64,000 nucleotides of DNA from Gremmenia infestans (GCA_032629725.1 JAFEVB010000025.1:248001-312000); one strand, 5' to 3'. Positions 10,062-22,190 are shown, numbered from the stretch's first letter. Numbers and translations are program-made. Notes: generated by a model not told the origin, from the sequence alone.

Positions 10062-11999
10062 ATGGATATATCAATGCCTAACCAGCAAGGATATCCATAC
10101 CGCGCACTTCAACCCAATACAATTCGCCTCCTTCGTGTGTATCAAGGCGCGGTGAACAATCTTGTCTGCGACCTGGAAGTCGCACATATCGAACGGCTTC
10201 CCACTTACGAGGCATTAAGCTATTGCTGGGGCGATCCGGGCGAGCAAATACCTATTGAGTGTAATGCATCTGGAGGGCTGGCAATTACAAAGAACCTCCA
10301 CGCTGCACTCCACTGTCTCCGGCTGCCAAATCAATCGCGGCTTATCTGGGCCGACGCAATATGTATCAACCAGGAGGACACAGAAGAGCGCAGCTCCCAG
10401 GTGCGGTTGATGAAAGACATCTATCAGCGTGCGTCCTCGGTTGTTGTTTGGCTGGGTGGGCCTATTGAAGTTGACGGCAATGATCTCTGGCCTATCCCAC
10501 CGCTTCTGGAGGCCGCGCAGAAGAATCTCAAACGCACTCAGCTACCGATTCGGCACGGGACTAAGGATTGGGTAAGGCACGTACTGCGGCCAGACTACAC
10601 GACGAATGGAGATCTGGAAGACAAGCGGTGGAATGCGATTATCAAGAGCTTGATACTGTTGCTCCACCGCCCTTGGTTTCTTCGTACCTGGATCATCCAG
10701 GAGGTTGCTCTCGCTACCCATGCAACAGTGATATGTGGAGGTCACTCGGCGAGCTGGGAGGACTTCTATCGCGCGATTAACTACGCTATTGATCTGGACT
10801 ATTTCTCCTCTACGCAGCCGGAAATGTACAGTTCTATGCAGAATATCGAGAGAGCGCGTCGGGATCTTACTCGTCAGCAGTACCTTTGCCCTCTTGATCT
10901 TTTCGCTTCATTTCGAATATTTCTTGCCACGGACCCGCGAGATAAAGTCTTCGGCCTTTACAGTTTATTTAGTCCTTCGGATTTAGCTGTGGTGGAATTG
11001 CAGCCGGATTACAATCTAGATCTAATCACAGTCTATACACAAGCCACGATAGACTGTATTGCTACCGAGGGGAATTTGGATGTTCTCTCCTTTGGCGGCC
11101 AAGACTGTCTCGTGGCACATCACCAACTGCCTACCTGGGTCCCTGACTGGGCCTACCAAGACCGCACAAAGCCGTTGATGCCACGGTTTCTGTCCACTCT
11201 CTCATTCGGAGAGCACCAATGGGCTAGTACATGGCAGTCAGCGACTGGAACAAGTTACCCAGTAGTGGAGCTCTCGGAAAACAAAAAGTGCATTATGCTT
11301 TCTGGCTACGTGCTGGATCGAGTCTTGGACACTGGTGGGATACTTGAGAAAGAATACTATGCGTCACAACCAGGCCATCCCCTACTAGAAATCAACTCAG
11401 TCATGAAGAAATGCAGCGCCGTCTTCGAGAAATGGGAAGATATCTGTGGCGTAGGCGCCAGCATTCCGTACTTCACCGGCGAAGCAGCTTGGGACGTATA
11501 TTGGAAAACGCTCTACGCAGGCGGCTATCCGCACGGCGACGAACAGACGACCAAAGCAACATTTTCAAAATGGTACAAGCCATTCCGGGACCTGCGATCC
11601 AACTCCGAGTACGTAGCTAATCGCATTGAAGAGATCAAGAACAGTGATTCTAGCACGGCGTACAAGATGGCCGCAGGTGTGGGGTGGTTTGGAAAAGTGA
11701 TGTATAATGGGATGAAATTCGGGATGGGTTTGGTCATGAATAAAAACAAATTCCCGCCGTCGAAAATACTGGCTTTTCATCGGACGCTGTTCAAGACCGG
11801 ACGCGGGCTTGTGGGTATTTCCTCTCGACATGTTAGGAAGGGTGATGCTATTGCGCTGTTTAAAGGAGGCAAGATGCCGTTGGTGCTTCGTGAGGCGGGA
11901 GACGGGGACTGGCGTATTGTGGGGGATAGTTATGTTCATGGTATTATGAACGGGGAGGAGTTTGATAGTTCTAGGTGCGAAGCGCTGCGTATTGGTTGA
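10062..11999 (+). CDS. HET-domain (heterokaryon incompatibility) protein
   Basis: Single-exon 645-aa protein. The HET domain (Pfam HET, PF06985) occupies about residues 45-225. All three conserved blocks are present: YEALSYCWGD, then LIWADAICINQED, then QVRLMKDIYQRASSVVVWLG. The RTWIIQEV block follows near residue 207. The C-terminal part is typical of the large fungal HET expansion and ends in a block resembling KGDAIALFKGG...DGDWRIVGDSYVHGIMNGE. HET domains trigger cell death during non-self recognition when fused cells differ; which allele or partner this one senses cannot be told. No NACHT, WD40 or ankyrin repeats are fused to it. A decayed relative lies at 29.4-31.3 kb. Confidence 0.92.
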   Translation: MDISMPNQQGYPYRALQPNTIRLLRVYQGAVNNLVCDLEVAHIERLPTYEALSYCWGDPGEQIPIECNASGGLAITKNLHAALHCLRLPNQSRLIWADAICINQEDTEERSSQVRLMKDIYQRASSVVVWLGGPIEVDGNDLWPIPPLLEAAQKNLKRTQLPIRHGTKDWVRHVLRPDYTTNGDLEDKRWNAIIKSLILLLHRPWFLRTWIIQEVALATHATVICGGHSASWEDFYRAINYAIDLDYFSSTQPEMYSSMQNIERARRDLTRQQYLCPLDLFASFRIFLATDPRDKVFGLYSLFSPSDLAVVELQPDYNLDLITVYTQATIDCIATEGNLDVLSFGGQDCLVAHHQLPTWVPDWAYQDRTKPLMPRFLSTLSFGEHQWASTWQSATGTSYPVVELSENKKCIMLSGYVLDRVLDTGGILEKEYYASQPGHPLLEINSVMKKCSAVFEKWEDICGVGASIPYFTGEAAWDVYWKTLYAGGYPHGDEQTTKATFSKWYKPFRDLRSNSEYVANRIEEIKNSDSSTAYKMAAGVGWFGKVMYNGMKFGMGLVMNKNKFPPSKILAFHRTLFKTGRGLVGISSRHVRKGDAIALFKGGKMPLVLREAGDGDWRIVGDSYVHGIMNGEEFDSSRCEALRIG

Positions 12000-12484
12000 A
12001 TAGAATTAAGGCGCCAAGAATAACTATACAGTAAATAGAACTTACTATTAAATATTTCATACACTAATGCCTTGATGCGTTGAGTGAGTAGGTGGCATCA
12101 AACAGGTTGGTATCCGGCGCGGATTACTAGGAAGACTGCAAGGCCGTATTCACAGCCGATGCTAACGGAGAATGGGAGACCGAATATATACTACAGTTTC
12201 TGGAGTTGCTGATTGATTGCTATGATGCTTGGAGCTATTATCCTCGGAGACTTGGATACTAAAGGCATAAAAACCTTTCTTGGAGGTAATAATGTAACGG
12301 TAATAGATTGGGCAAAAGCCGGATTGACTATTGCTGCACATGAATAACAAAGACGGATACTACTAACATGTAAAACAAAAAGATGTAGAAGTAGAGATTC
12401 TAAATTTGAACTTTAGATTTTTACTTCCATACTGCAAGAGAGGAAAGAAAAAGGGGGGTGGGGGAACGCAAGGGTGTGGTCGTA
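12000..12484. other. Intergenic spacer
   Basis: No gene seen between the HET gene and the RFC3 promoter. A purine-rich run sits at 12440-12465. Confidence 0.5.
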
Positions 12485-12524
12485 TCACGTGAATACCACT
12501 TTACGCGCTTTTCGCGAAACGCGT
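12485..12524. promoter_or_regulatory. E-box plus MCB/E2F-like elements upstream of RFC3
   Basis: TCACGTGA (12485-12492) is a perfect palindromic E-box of the Cbf1/bHLH type. ACGCG (12503-12507), the palindrome TTCGCGAA (12511-12518) and the MluI box ACGCGT (12519-12524) follow within 30 bp. The ATG is 72 nt downstream. In yeasts ACGCGT is bound by MBF and drives G1/S transcription of replication genes, which fits RFC3. Confidence 0.7.
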
Positions 12525-12595
12525 TCCCGTTGTCAACTTTTATACCTACAAAAACCCGCGAATTTCGAAGACATACCTCCCAGACGCTCTCAAAA

Positions 12596-13930
12596 ATGTC
12601 AGACTATGAAGATGAGATGGAAATTGACGCACCCGCGGCCAATGATGCCATTCTGTTCAGCTCGGAAAATATCAATACAAAGGGCAAGAGAAGCGCAGCA
12701 AATCTCCCGGTCGAGGCAGAAGACAGCTTACCATGGTCAGTATTCCCATACGCAATATGATTTCAAATTTTAACACCATAAGGGTTGAGAAATACCGTCC
12801 AGATACCCTCGAAGACGTCTCGGGCCACCAAGACATTCTCGCAACGATCAACAAGTTTGTAGATACAAACGTACATGCACCCAAGACTATGGCAGGACGG
12901 GACTGACATGGAAGCAGAGACTCCCCCATCTTCTTCTATATGGCCCTCCAGGTACCGGAAAAACATCTACAGTCCTGGCCCTTGCCCGACGGATCTATGG
13001 AGCAAAGAACATGCGGCAAATGGTCCTGGAATTGAACGCCTCTGACGACCGCGGTATCGATGTAGTACGCGAACAGATCAAGACATTTGCTAGCACAAAG
13101 CAGATCTTCACAATGAACCCAACAAACAACCCGGCGACCTCGATTGCAACATACAAGCTTATTATATTGGACGAGGCTGATGCGATGACCTCGACGGCAC
13201 AGATGGCTTTGAGACGAATCATGGAGAAATACACGGCAAATACGAGATTCTGCGTTATTGCGAATTACACACACAAACTCAGTCCGGCGCTGCTGAGTCG
13301 ATGCACGAGATTCAGGTTCAGCCCGTTGAAGGAGAGGGATATCCGAGTACTGGTGGACAAGGTCATTGCGGAGGAGAAAGTCAATATCAGTCCAGATGCT
13401 ACAGATTCGTTGGTGAAGCTAAGCAAGGGTGATATGAGAAGAGCTTTGAACGTTTTGCAAGCGTGTCATGCAAGCAGTAAGTCTATTCCCCTGGTCATAT
13501 TAGCATCCTACTGACATTCCTTTCCCTAGGCACCCCGCTGCATATCAAAGGCACCCCCAAAACTGCCGAGAAGGACATCGTCCGAGACCTGATCACCGAA
13601 ACTACAATTTACGAATGTATCGCGTCTCCACATCCGGAAGATATCACCAAAATCCTCAACACCCTACTGAAGACCACCGATGTCACATCCTGCCTCTCAA
13701 CCATCAACTCTCTCAAAGCAACCCAGGGATTGGCCCTAGCAGACATCATTACCTCGCTCAGCGAAGAGCTCACGAAACTGGATGTCCCGCCAGCGGTCAT
13801 GATCACATGGCTAGACGGTTTGGCTGAAGTGGAATACAGGCTGAGCGGCGGAGGTGGAGAGGTCGTACAGACAGGTGCTGTGGTTGGTGTTGTACGGAAT
13901 GGTGCTGAGCTTATCGGTGAGGTGAAATGA
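12596..13930 (+). CDS. RFC3: Replication factor C subunit 3 (clamp loader)
   Basis: Four exons: 12596-12735, 12783-12870, 12918-13476, 13530-13930, giving 395 aa. The protein has an acidic 45-residue N-terminus, then LPWVEKYRP. Walker A is GPPGTGKTS, Walker B is LDEADAM, and the SRC motif with the arginine finger is LLSRCTRFRF. The stretch ELNASDDRGIDVVR and its neighbours match yeast Rfc3 / human RFC5 better than the other small subunits. RFC loads the PCNA sliding clamp at primer-template junctions in replication and repair. All exon joins keep frame and have GTNNGT/YAG-type sites except intron 2 (GTACAT). Upstream MCB-like elements suggest S-phase expression. Confidence 0.95.
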
Positions 13931-14782
13931 AGGAATATGGTTAAGGAGTGATGTTTGCATAATAGCTTTGGCGTTGGGGGATTTGGTATGAATACCTATG
14001 TTGAAAACATGGCTGCGCATTGGGTTGAAGGTATTACGGCACTGGGTATATTGCAGCTGCGAAAAATGAAATGTATGACCTCCAGGCGTAGCCGCCGCAT
14101 CGTTTTCTTTCTGTGTCGCTTCTTCCTAACCACTCAACGGACGCCCTACCTACGATTAGGATGCGCGGTCATCTAAAGCCAAGCTTTCGGAAATCATCCC
14201 TTCTTCATTCTCATAATATTATCCTTCCATTGTTTTATTAATCTACAATTTCTCCTCCTTTCTCAGTTCCTCCGTCCCTTGACTTCTCCACGAAATACAT
14301 TATAGGATCTTTTAGTCGATACTTTGAAGTCCTCGCGATACAACAGCGCATGGGCCGGGATCGACGTTTATACAGGGCACATAATCCAACCGGAGGCACA
14401 GCTATTCAGTCCATAGAAGTTTCTATCTATAATTATGTGTCGGGGCCGGATGCTCATTGAAGTTGGTTTCTTTTCATTGCGTATGAGGGATGATAAGGTT
14501 TTCCTGTGTGTTGTGGAAAGAACTTTTATCAAGAACTGAAGCATTGAAATTTTGATGTCGTGCTTATTGGGACATGTAAGATGCTCGCGTAAAAGAAATT
14601 GGATAAAGTTTGAGTATATACATTCTATTCTCAACGACCGGGGTATCCTTTCTGAATACTCAGACAAACAAATATCTACGCTGAGTCTTGTGGTATATCC
14701 CAACAAGGCTAGGCTTTTATATCACACCGGACACCTGTGCTACTCCTAGCCAACATTTCCTGTTTCGAGGCGATATCTACCA
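13931..14782. other. Intergenic between convergent genes
   Basis: Contains the 3' ends of RFC3 (plus) and a secreted-protein gene (minus). No ORF here shows coding character. Confidence 0.55.
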
Positions 14783-15316
14783 TTATTCCAACGAACATTG
14801 CTGTTCATCTAGACAGCACTTAATCTTCGTTACCACGAACGCCGGACTGAAATGCGTCTCGTTGTCCGACCCGTATTCTAGGTTCGGTACCGTCGCGCCG
14901 CCAAATCCACACCACACGTTATCAAAGTCCGCCCATGGGTCAATCGTCTCAATTGTATGGCCACCGCCTGATAATACAATATTAGTATTGTGAACGAGGC
15001 TTTTTTGTGATGATGATGAACACTTACCGATGGCATAGAGCTGATTGGAGACGGGGAAATTCTTGAGGATGTAAGAGACCTCGTTTACATCGACCATTGT
15101 TAAGTCGATTTTGGTTGGGGCAGCAGGAGCTGTTGTGTTGACCAAGGGCCGGGACATGTTGACCGGGGATCGGGTACCAAGAGGAGCAACACCAGCCACT
15201 TCGGCTGTGATGGCGTCGAATGTAAGCTCGATGGAGTTTTCACGATTGGCGGGCGCTGCAACGGCGGCCGTTGCAGATAGGAGTCCGTACAGAAAGAGAG
15301 AAAGAGTGGTCTTCAT
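14783..15316 (-). CDS. Small secreted protein, 157 aa
   Basis: The ATG at 15316 begins a clear signal peptide (MKTTLSLFLYGLLSATAAVA, then AP). The raw frame is 177 aa, but it contains a 60-nt in-frame intron (15027-14968) with donor GTAAGT, an ACTAAT branch and acceptor CAG. Splicing gives exons 15316-15028 and 14967-14783 and a 157-aa product. The mature protein has NxS/NxT sites, a GGGHTIETIDPWADFDNVWCGFGG-like core and a few C-terminal cysteines (KCCLDEQQC). A TATATATAA element on the minus strand near 15470 lies about 150 nt upstream. I do not recognise the family; effector-like size and secretion are suggestive only. Confidence 0.8.
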   Translation of the reverse strand: MKTTLSLFLYGLLSATAAVAAPANRENSIELTFDAITAEVAGVAPLGTRSPVNMSRPLVNTTAPAAPTKIDLTMVDVNEVSYILKNFPVSNQLYAIGKCSSSSQKSLVHNTNIVLSGGGHTIETIDPWADFDNVWCGFGGATVPNLEYGSDNETHFSPAFVVTKIKCCLDEQQCSLE

Positions 15317-17511
15317 CGTGGTGGAGGTTGTTATTATGTCTTAGTTCAATGGATGGATGGTTTGAAATATTAACTGCAGATTTAGATTTAAAGAAAGTCG
15401 ATAGTTGGTCTTGCTGTTATGTTATTGTTGCAGAATGATCTCGAACAATTGCAGAAGCTGGCAATGATATATATAACCGTGTTTTCTACATCTCCCTAGA
15501 TGTCCTGTCAATAAGCTATCCACATCCTTCCATCCTACGGAGCTTCCGACCCAGTCGTTCGCTCTGCACCCCACATTTGAGTTCACCCTTCAATGTAACT
15601 ATTTTAGCAACCGGTAGACGAAGCCTGGAGGAATGAGGCTTTAGTATTTTCTGTCTGTCCGTAGGACGTATAACTGTTCCCTCGGCCTATCAAAGGCCTC
15701 GCTTCGCCAAGCGAAGGATCGAAGCGAATCCTTGTGGATGCGTCTGTGGCGGGGACCCAAGTAGCCTCATAATTGTGCATATGTTTAATTTCCACTGGCA
15801 TAAGGCCCCACTTATTTATGAATCTTATACATAAATAACCACACTATGTTTCACTCTTAAAATAAGGGTATATAGTTCGCCTCGCTGGCGAAATGAGTTT
15901 TAAGGCGCGTATAACTCCAAGGTCTGGTGTTATCTCACACACATTTATGGCACGAGTGTTCTGGAGGGAATGCGGAAACTCAAATTTACCAGTGCGATAA
16001 AGCGTTTTCAAAATAGAACATGAATTCGATGCCTAGAGTAATAGAGTCTCGACTCCCTGGATCTAGACTTCTAGTGTTTGTTTTGAAACAAACAATTACC
16101 GCTATATAAACTTTAAATCCTACGGTCGTCTATCAAACCAATCCGATCTTGAGATGCGAGAGGGCCAAGCAAAGCAAATATATGTTTCATCTGCGACAAA
16201 TCCATAGTCTACGCAATATCTTAATTAGAGATAGCATAAGACACTTTAGTTGTTTGACACTTTAATCAACCGGTAGTCAAAGATCATCTTCTACGTTCTC
16301 CCCCAGATTCGGGGGTTCGGGGAACGCGAACGGAAGCGAGCTAAAGCCACCCCTGAATATAAGATACAAGGGCAAGCTTCCGAATAGCAGAGCAGACATT
16401 CAACATCAGCTGATTCGGAATACATGATACGGCATCGTCATGTCAAAACTGCATTGCATGGGCATGGCATGTTCAAGGATATATAAAAGGGCTGCTGCTT
16501 CGCCACTCCATGGTCACGTTTATTTCAGGAATCTATTCCTAACGCTTCGTCATATTTCTCAATGATTTAAGAACGAAGGAATAGTAGGATCCGCGACAAT
16601 GCTCATTTTGACAACGCGCCAGCTCGCTAATTGCGCGTGTAATTGATCTCTTCGAAGTGGCTTGTTGGGCAGCAAGGGTAAGTTCCTGTCTCTGGATTCT
16701 GGAAGTGCACTCGCGAGCGAGCTTCCTGTTATTCAACGGGGCGACGTCCACATTGCCCGCACTTTTACCTGGAATCCGTTAACGATCTAGGACATAAAAC
16801 CTGATTATACAAGACCTTTGATCTATGCAGGCAGATACAGCTTCTAAGCTAATGCTCTCAATCGAGCTGGCGGATGCGCTGGTGATCCTCCCGGTAGGAC
16901 CCCGGCAAATAATCAAAAGCCGGCGCACTTATCTAACAAAGGAGATGAAGGGGAAGTTTTATATGATAAAAACATAGTTATAGACTAAGTGATGGGAATG
17001 AGATGAAGCTATTCAGGGAACCATCTGCTTGTGCTGGCTAGCGTGGAGCTAACCTTATTGTAGACATAAAAACACCCCACCTGCGCTTACTTGTCCTCCA
17101 TGCCTGGAACCTCCTCTGATATCTACCTTCAGTACAACATGAATATACTTCATCCATTTCCTATTTGCATCTTCATCCCTATCTAAGGACACCTACCTCA
17201 CCACGCCCCAGATCCAACCTTTTGTCACGTGGCTATGCCCCTCTGCAGCTCTCCCTTTTAGGCGCTTTCAGACTTTATAACAGGTCGACGGAGGTCTCAC
17301 ATATGGCATGTCTACGTTATTTAGGCGGAGCTCTCAAGTGATGGATACTAGAGGTCGCAGTTCACATACAGTAATTTGGACTGTCGCATCAAGCAAGAAT
17401 GCTTCAGGAAAGAAAATTGCATTGGCACAGATAAATGATGAGTGTGTATCAGCTACTCCAAACCCCCCACCTCCCCATCAATCACGGACAGATGTTTATA
17501 GTCAACTGTAC
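15317..17511. other. Gene-free 2.2-kb region
   Basis: No supported gene. It has small GC-rich hairpins in otherwise ordinary DNA: TTCGCC/GGCGAA around TCGCT at 15876-15892, and CGCTTCG/AGCGAAG-type inverted copies at about 15700-15730. The right end is the 3' flank of the minus-strand coiled-coil gene. Confidence 0.45.
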
Positions 17512-19052
17512 TTAGCGGACAACTACATGAGCCTTCTCGAGGACCAATCGCTTCTCCATATTACCTCCCGGATACTTCGCCAAAGTACCCGAGATTATAA
17601 ACGCCACGCGGCGTTCCTCTGCACCTGAGACCCCATCCATATTACCATTGCGACGTTCTCGAGCCTGTACCTCCGAGTCTTCATCATCGTTTGGCTCCTC
17701 GTGCTTGGGAAACTCGCATCTATATATGTCTTTGCAACGCCGAAGGGTGAGTGTGAGATCGAAAGCGTCGTTACAAAGTCGGAGAAGTTTCTCGTGAAGT
17801 TCTCTGTCTACTATCTTATCTGAATCGTCCTGGAGTTGAGGTCTGAGTGGTGTCATGAAGTCTTTGATGATTTGAGCAGTGTCCTGTGGTGTGTCGTCTT
17901 TCAATTTCAATAAGCTGCCACATTTGATGGTACCGATTCTCCATTCCATTGCGTCATTCTCATGACCTGATGTTTCAAGGTCAGCTTTATGTACATTGGA
18001 ATGGAATCCGAATCACCTTACCCGCACTTGTGGCTGCCAGTGCACGTTCAAATCTTCCCAATTGCGACTCTAGCTCACCATCAGAATCAAATCGGCTGAG
18101 ACCAAACAGAGACTCAGAGAGGATCTTCTGACTCAGTATCTGGAAAATGATAGCCCGAACTCGATATCTGACTTCTGCTGTATTCAGTCCATGCTGCAAA
18201 GGACTAAGAAAACTCCGCTGACGTTGGGTGAGATGCCAGGCTTGATAAATTTGAAAACGGTCTTTCACATAGAATTTGAAGACGATTCTTTGGATTTGAT
18301 CACGGAGACTGGCAAATCTTGTAGTCACGATATTGTCGTCGATGGGTTCGTTAGTACTTTTAGTGACCCAACTCCTCAATTGCTGGTTCTGATCCTTCAG
18401 CGACTGCTCTCGATCTTGCAGTCTTTGGAAATGCTCTCTCGTCTCTTGAAGCCGACGTGTCACGTCTGTATTTTGGGCTTTCAGATCAAGTTCTCTTACT
18501 TCTACAGTCTCTTTTGCCTTTTTGAGCTCCGAAAAACGCTCGTCCAGTTTCTTTGTGGTTGACTCGAGTTCGTGCACACGGCCACTCATACTTGACAGCT
18601 TTTTCTGGTATTCCTGGGACCTTTGCTGGTATTTCTCCTTTTCCGTGGTCAAGCCTTCCTTATCAGCCCGCAGTGCGGTAACGACTGCCCGTTGCTTATC
18701 AACTTCTTCCTCAAGCGAGCTTGAGCAATGGCCATTGTTCGTTTCCTTGGAATGGTTGTTGCGTGAGGAGCCTGGGATCTGCTTCTTTCAGATTATGCCC
18801 AAATGTTTGCATTGACATTTAGAGACCTACCAATTGTTCGGGATCCTTGAACATAGTGGCTCGGGACACCTTGCTAGCGATGTTCCCCATATTGAGTGCC
18901 TTGATTTGCTCCGCCAAATCTTGATGGAGTGATGAAAGGTTTCCCGTCAAATGGTGGTGAAGTTCGATGAGATCTCTGCGAAAAATATCTTCAATAGCTG
19001 CAAGATCCTCTTTGCTGAGATGACAATATGTTGAAGCGGAAAAGTTGTTCAT
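17512..19052 (-). CDS. Coiled-coil protein A, partner candidate of Hsp70-like gene
   Basis: Three exons on the minus strand: 19052-18831, 18778-18022, 17966-17512 (477 aa from the MNNFSAS start; an in-frame ATG at 19154 would add 34 residues). Residues about 85-235 form a long coiled coil (repeating E/K/Q/L heptads such as LKKAKETVEVRELDLKAQN). A helical domain follows, with the blocks ILSESLFGL, WRIGTIKC, MTPLRPQ and LHEKLLRLCNDAFDLTLTLR, and then a tail ending LEKAHVVVR. No known domain is recognised. The same blocks occur in the broken gene at 22.6-23.9 kb, including an intron at the identical Gly codon in phase 1. It is divergent from the Hsp70-like gene and shares a spacer of about 1 kb with it. 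Confidence 0.8.
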
Positions 19053-20020
19053 GTCGAAGGAATGTGAATAGAGAGCTGAGCCAGACACGACAACAGTTAA
19101 CTTTCTTCGCGCACCACTTCTGCCTTCTGAATGAGTAACTATGTTTTCTGTCATGTAAGATTAGGCACCCTGCAGATAATCGGTGAGGGATCAGTGGTTA
19201 GATGCTTGAAATTTGCCCCGTCGATTAACCAGGAATTGACGTTGAATATGCAAGACTCCACGAGAGATCAGCGGAGTTCATATTTCCCGATTGTTGCTGT
19301 CTCCGTCAATTTATCCAAATGTATGGTATTAATGGTTTCCTATCCTATTCCAATGATTTAGTAGCTCTGAACTAAGTTAGTTGTGCCTGGGAAAGGGATA
19401 TCGCCTGTTTCAAGTTGAATCAAGATTTTGAATTGAAATCATTAGACTTTATTACCTGCTTAGTACAACACGGTACGTTGCATTTCAAACGCCGTAGAGA
19501 TATGAGGGATTTAAAAGAAGTGCAATGCAGTAGACATGTCGCATATACCTTGCTATTGCGGGCTGGCTTGCTTTCTCTCGTCTTTCCGAGCCCCCTTTCA
19601 AGAGAGATCGTGTCTAGATTGGCCAATCAAATTCCAGAATTTCCCCGTGACAAACAGAGAAAAGCGGGAGACCACACATCACAACCTACGATTTCTGTCA
19701 ATTCCACGGTAAAGTTTTGAGTCATAATGACAGCTTGACAAACAAAAGCTGTTTAAGTGTTCAATCCCGTATGCTTAACGCTCGGAAATGTTTCCCGGCT
19801 CTCCCCAGTCTCCGAAGGCGATGAAAATGGCAGTCGCTTGAGAGTTATAACCCGAGGCCATCAGGTCTTCAGAACATACATCACTTTCCAACCTTCATTC
19901 CATCAACAAAAGACCAGCGACGCAAATATCACTTACAGAGTGAGTTATTACTCTCAAGCTTGTCTTCTATTATAATCTATTCATAATTGATTCTAAGGCC
20001 GCGAGATTGACTTGAATACC
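19053..20020. other. Shared divergent spacer of coiled-coil A and Hsp70-like genes
   Basis: About 970 bp between divergent start codons, probably holding both promoters. No clean heat-shock element triplet was found by eye. The ORF at 19415-19720 has no coding support. Confidence 0.5.
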
Positions 20021-22190
20021 ATGTCGGACGCAAACTATCAGCCCGACGAATTTCACGGCTTCACCAACTCATATCAATCAGAGGATCAGCTTGTCGTAGC
20101 TCTTGATTTCGGTACCACATTCAGCGGAATTGCTTATGCTTTTGCCAATGGACACAAACCAGATGTAATCTCCATCATGGACTGGCCAGGTATGAATCAC
20201 ACGAGCTTCTATCTCACAGAGTTAACAGTTTAGCAGGCCTCGAAGGTTTCCAACAACCGAAAATACCAACGCTCATCTCCTATGATGCGAAAGGTGCCTT
20301 CACTTGGGGAGGACAGAAGCACAAGGGTGATGTTGTGCAAGGGGTAAAGCTCCTCCTGGATCCGGATCAACCCCGGCCATTGTATCTCCCAGAATCCACT
20401 GCGAAATCAGACCTGAAGCGCCTCGCAAAGCCGCCTGTTGAGATTGCTGCCGACTTCATAAAAGCAATGTACCAACAGGCAATGATGAAAATTGAATCGC
20501 AAATTCCCCAGGAATATTTGCGAATGTGCCAAAAGGAATTCGTTCTCTCTGTACCGGCTGTGTGGTCGGACAAGGCTAAAGATACTACACTGAAGGTACG
20601 CCGTAGAACTCTCGCTACAGCACACAACACTCACCAAAAGCAAAGGCTGCGAAACAGGCGGGAATCCATCCGATTACATTGATCAAGGAACCCGAAGCTG
20701 CGGCGATGTACACCTTGCATACACTGCAGGATCGGGCGTTGGCTGTAAGATATTCCAATCCAAAACTTGCTAGTCCTTTCTTATATTTCGAACAGGTTGG
20801 TGATGCCTTTGTAATTTGTGATGCTGGTGGTGGGACAGTTGATTTGATTTCATATGAAATCACCCAACTGAAGCCGACGCTAGAGTTGAAGGAGCTTGTT
20901 CCAGGCAAAGGTAAATTCTTATCTCCATACTACACAAATTTTCCTTGTTAATGATATTATAGGTGGAATGGCGGGATCACTGGGACTGAACAAGCGTTTT
21001 GAAGGTGCAATTAAGAGCCTCGTTGGTGAAGATCAGTATTTTCACTTGCGCAAGTCACGGGGATTCGAGCTTGCGGTCCAACAATTCGATCGCTCTGTGA
21101 AGACTGCATTCCGTGGAGATCCAGATGAAGATTACTTCATCAACTTCCCAATGGCTGAATTGGATGATGACCCGACCAACAACTTGGTGGCAAATTGCTG
21201 GAATATGAAAGGGTTAGTTTCAAATTATGGGTACTAAAGAAAGTTATACTGACGATATACAGCGAGGATGTCAAGGCGATATTTGACCCTTTGATAACTG
21301 ACATCGAAAGACTCGTTGACGAGCAGGTCAACTTGGTGATGGTCAAGAGAATGTCCGAAAATCATCCAAAGGCTGATGAAATCAAGGTATGGCCGCTTAT
21401 AAATCTATTGGGTTTGTTTTGACGATAGAAAGGCGATTTTTCTTGTTGGGGGGTTTGGATCATCCGAATACCTCAAATCCCGCCTTGAGGAGAACCACTC
21501 TGAGATCCAAATAATCCAGCCCCACGGTGCATGGGCAGCCATTGTAAAGTAAGTCTCTGTCAAGCTGGGCTTTCAGGCAGATTGCTAACATACTACTGTT
21601 TAGGGGCGCTGTTCTCAGCAAGTTACCCCAAGAAGCTAGTATCGTTTCCAACCAGGCGACGAGGCATTACGGGGTGTCAGCTCTGCGGGTGTTTGATCCA
21701 AGGAACGACCAGGGTCAGACACAGCACTTTGATGTGTCTACTGGGAAAAATAGGGTCATGGTGGTATAACATACCCCACAGCTTGCTGGCGTTTTGCATG
21801 TTCTGGTAGCTGACATGAGTGCAGATGACTTGGTACATCTATCGTGGTGAAGATCTGATGAGAGAACAATCGATTACTTTTCCGTTCTATCGAACATTGA
21901 CAGATGGCTTCAGCAAAGATCAGCTCATCTTCAAGGATGAGCTTATCCAAAGCGAGAGCAAAAATGCTCCTAAGCATCCTTCTCCCACAACGACCAAGAC
22001 AAACTGCTTCTTGACGGCTGATCTTAGCAAGGTTGACCGTAGCCACTTCAAGAAGAGAGTCGGTGCGGACGGCATCGATTATGTTGACGTCTATTATGAC
22101 CTTGTCATCACGATGAAGCCTGCAGTGATGAAGTTTTCGCTTGAGATCAGGGGTAAAGAGATTGGCAGTGTGAGCGCAAATTATGACTGA
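20021..22190 (+). CDS. Hsp70-like (HSPA12-type) actin-fold ATPase
   Basis: Nine exons: 20021-20189, 20237-20595, 20646-20744, 20796-20910, 20963-21212, 21263-21386, 21433-21548, 21604-21763, 21825-22190 (585 aa). Actin/Hsp70 ATPase motifs are visible. Phosphate-1 is ALDFGTTFSGIAYAF, phosphate-2 is FVICDAGGGTVDLISYEI, and the adenosine motif is FLVGGFGSSEYLKSRL. The IKEPEAAAMYTL block lies between them. There is no canonical Hsp70 substrate-binding domain or EEVD tail; instead the C-terminus is the TWYIYRGEDL...KNAPKHP-type region of the fungal Hsp70-like/HSPA12 group. Intron 3 (20745-20795) is 51 nt and in frame, so naive translation would retain it. These proteins are presumed nucleotide-dependent switches; the substrate is unknown. 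Coiled-coil paralogues flank it on both sides. Confidence 0.92.

Noticed and set aside
15604..15801. 65-codon minus ORF near small GC hairpins
   Set aside because: No start context, motif or splice partner.
16861..16910. tRNA-like stretch
   Set aside because: No coherent cloverleaf or A/B box pair could be drawn. No tRNA was found anywhere in the window by eye.
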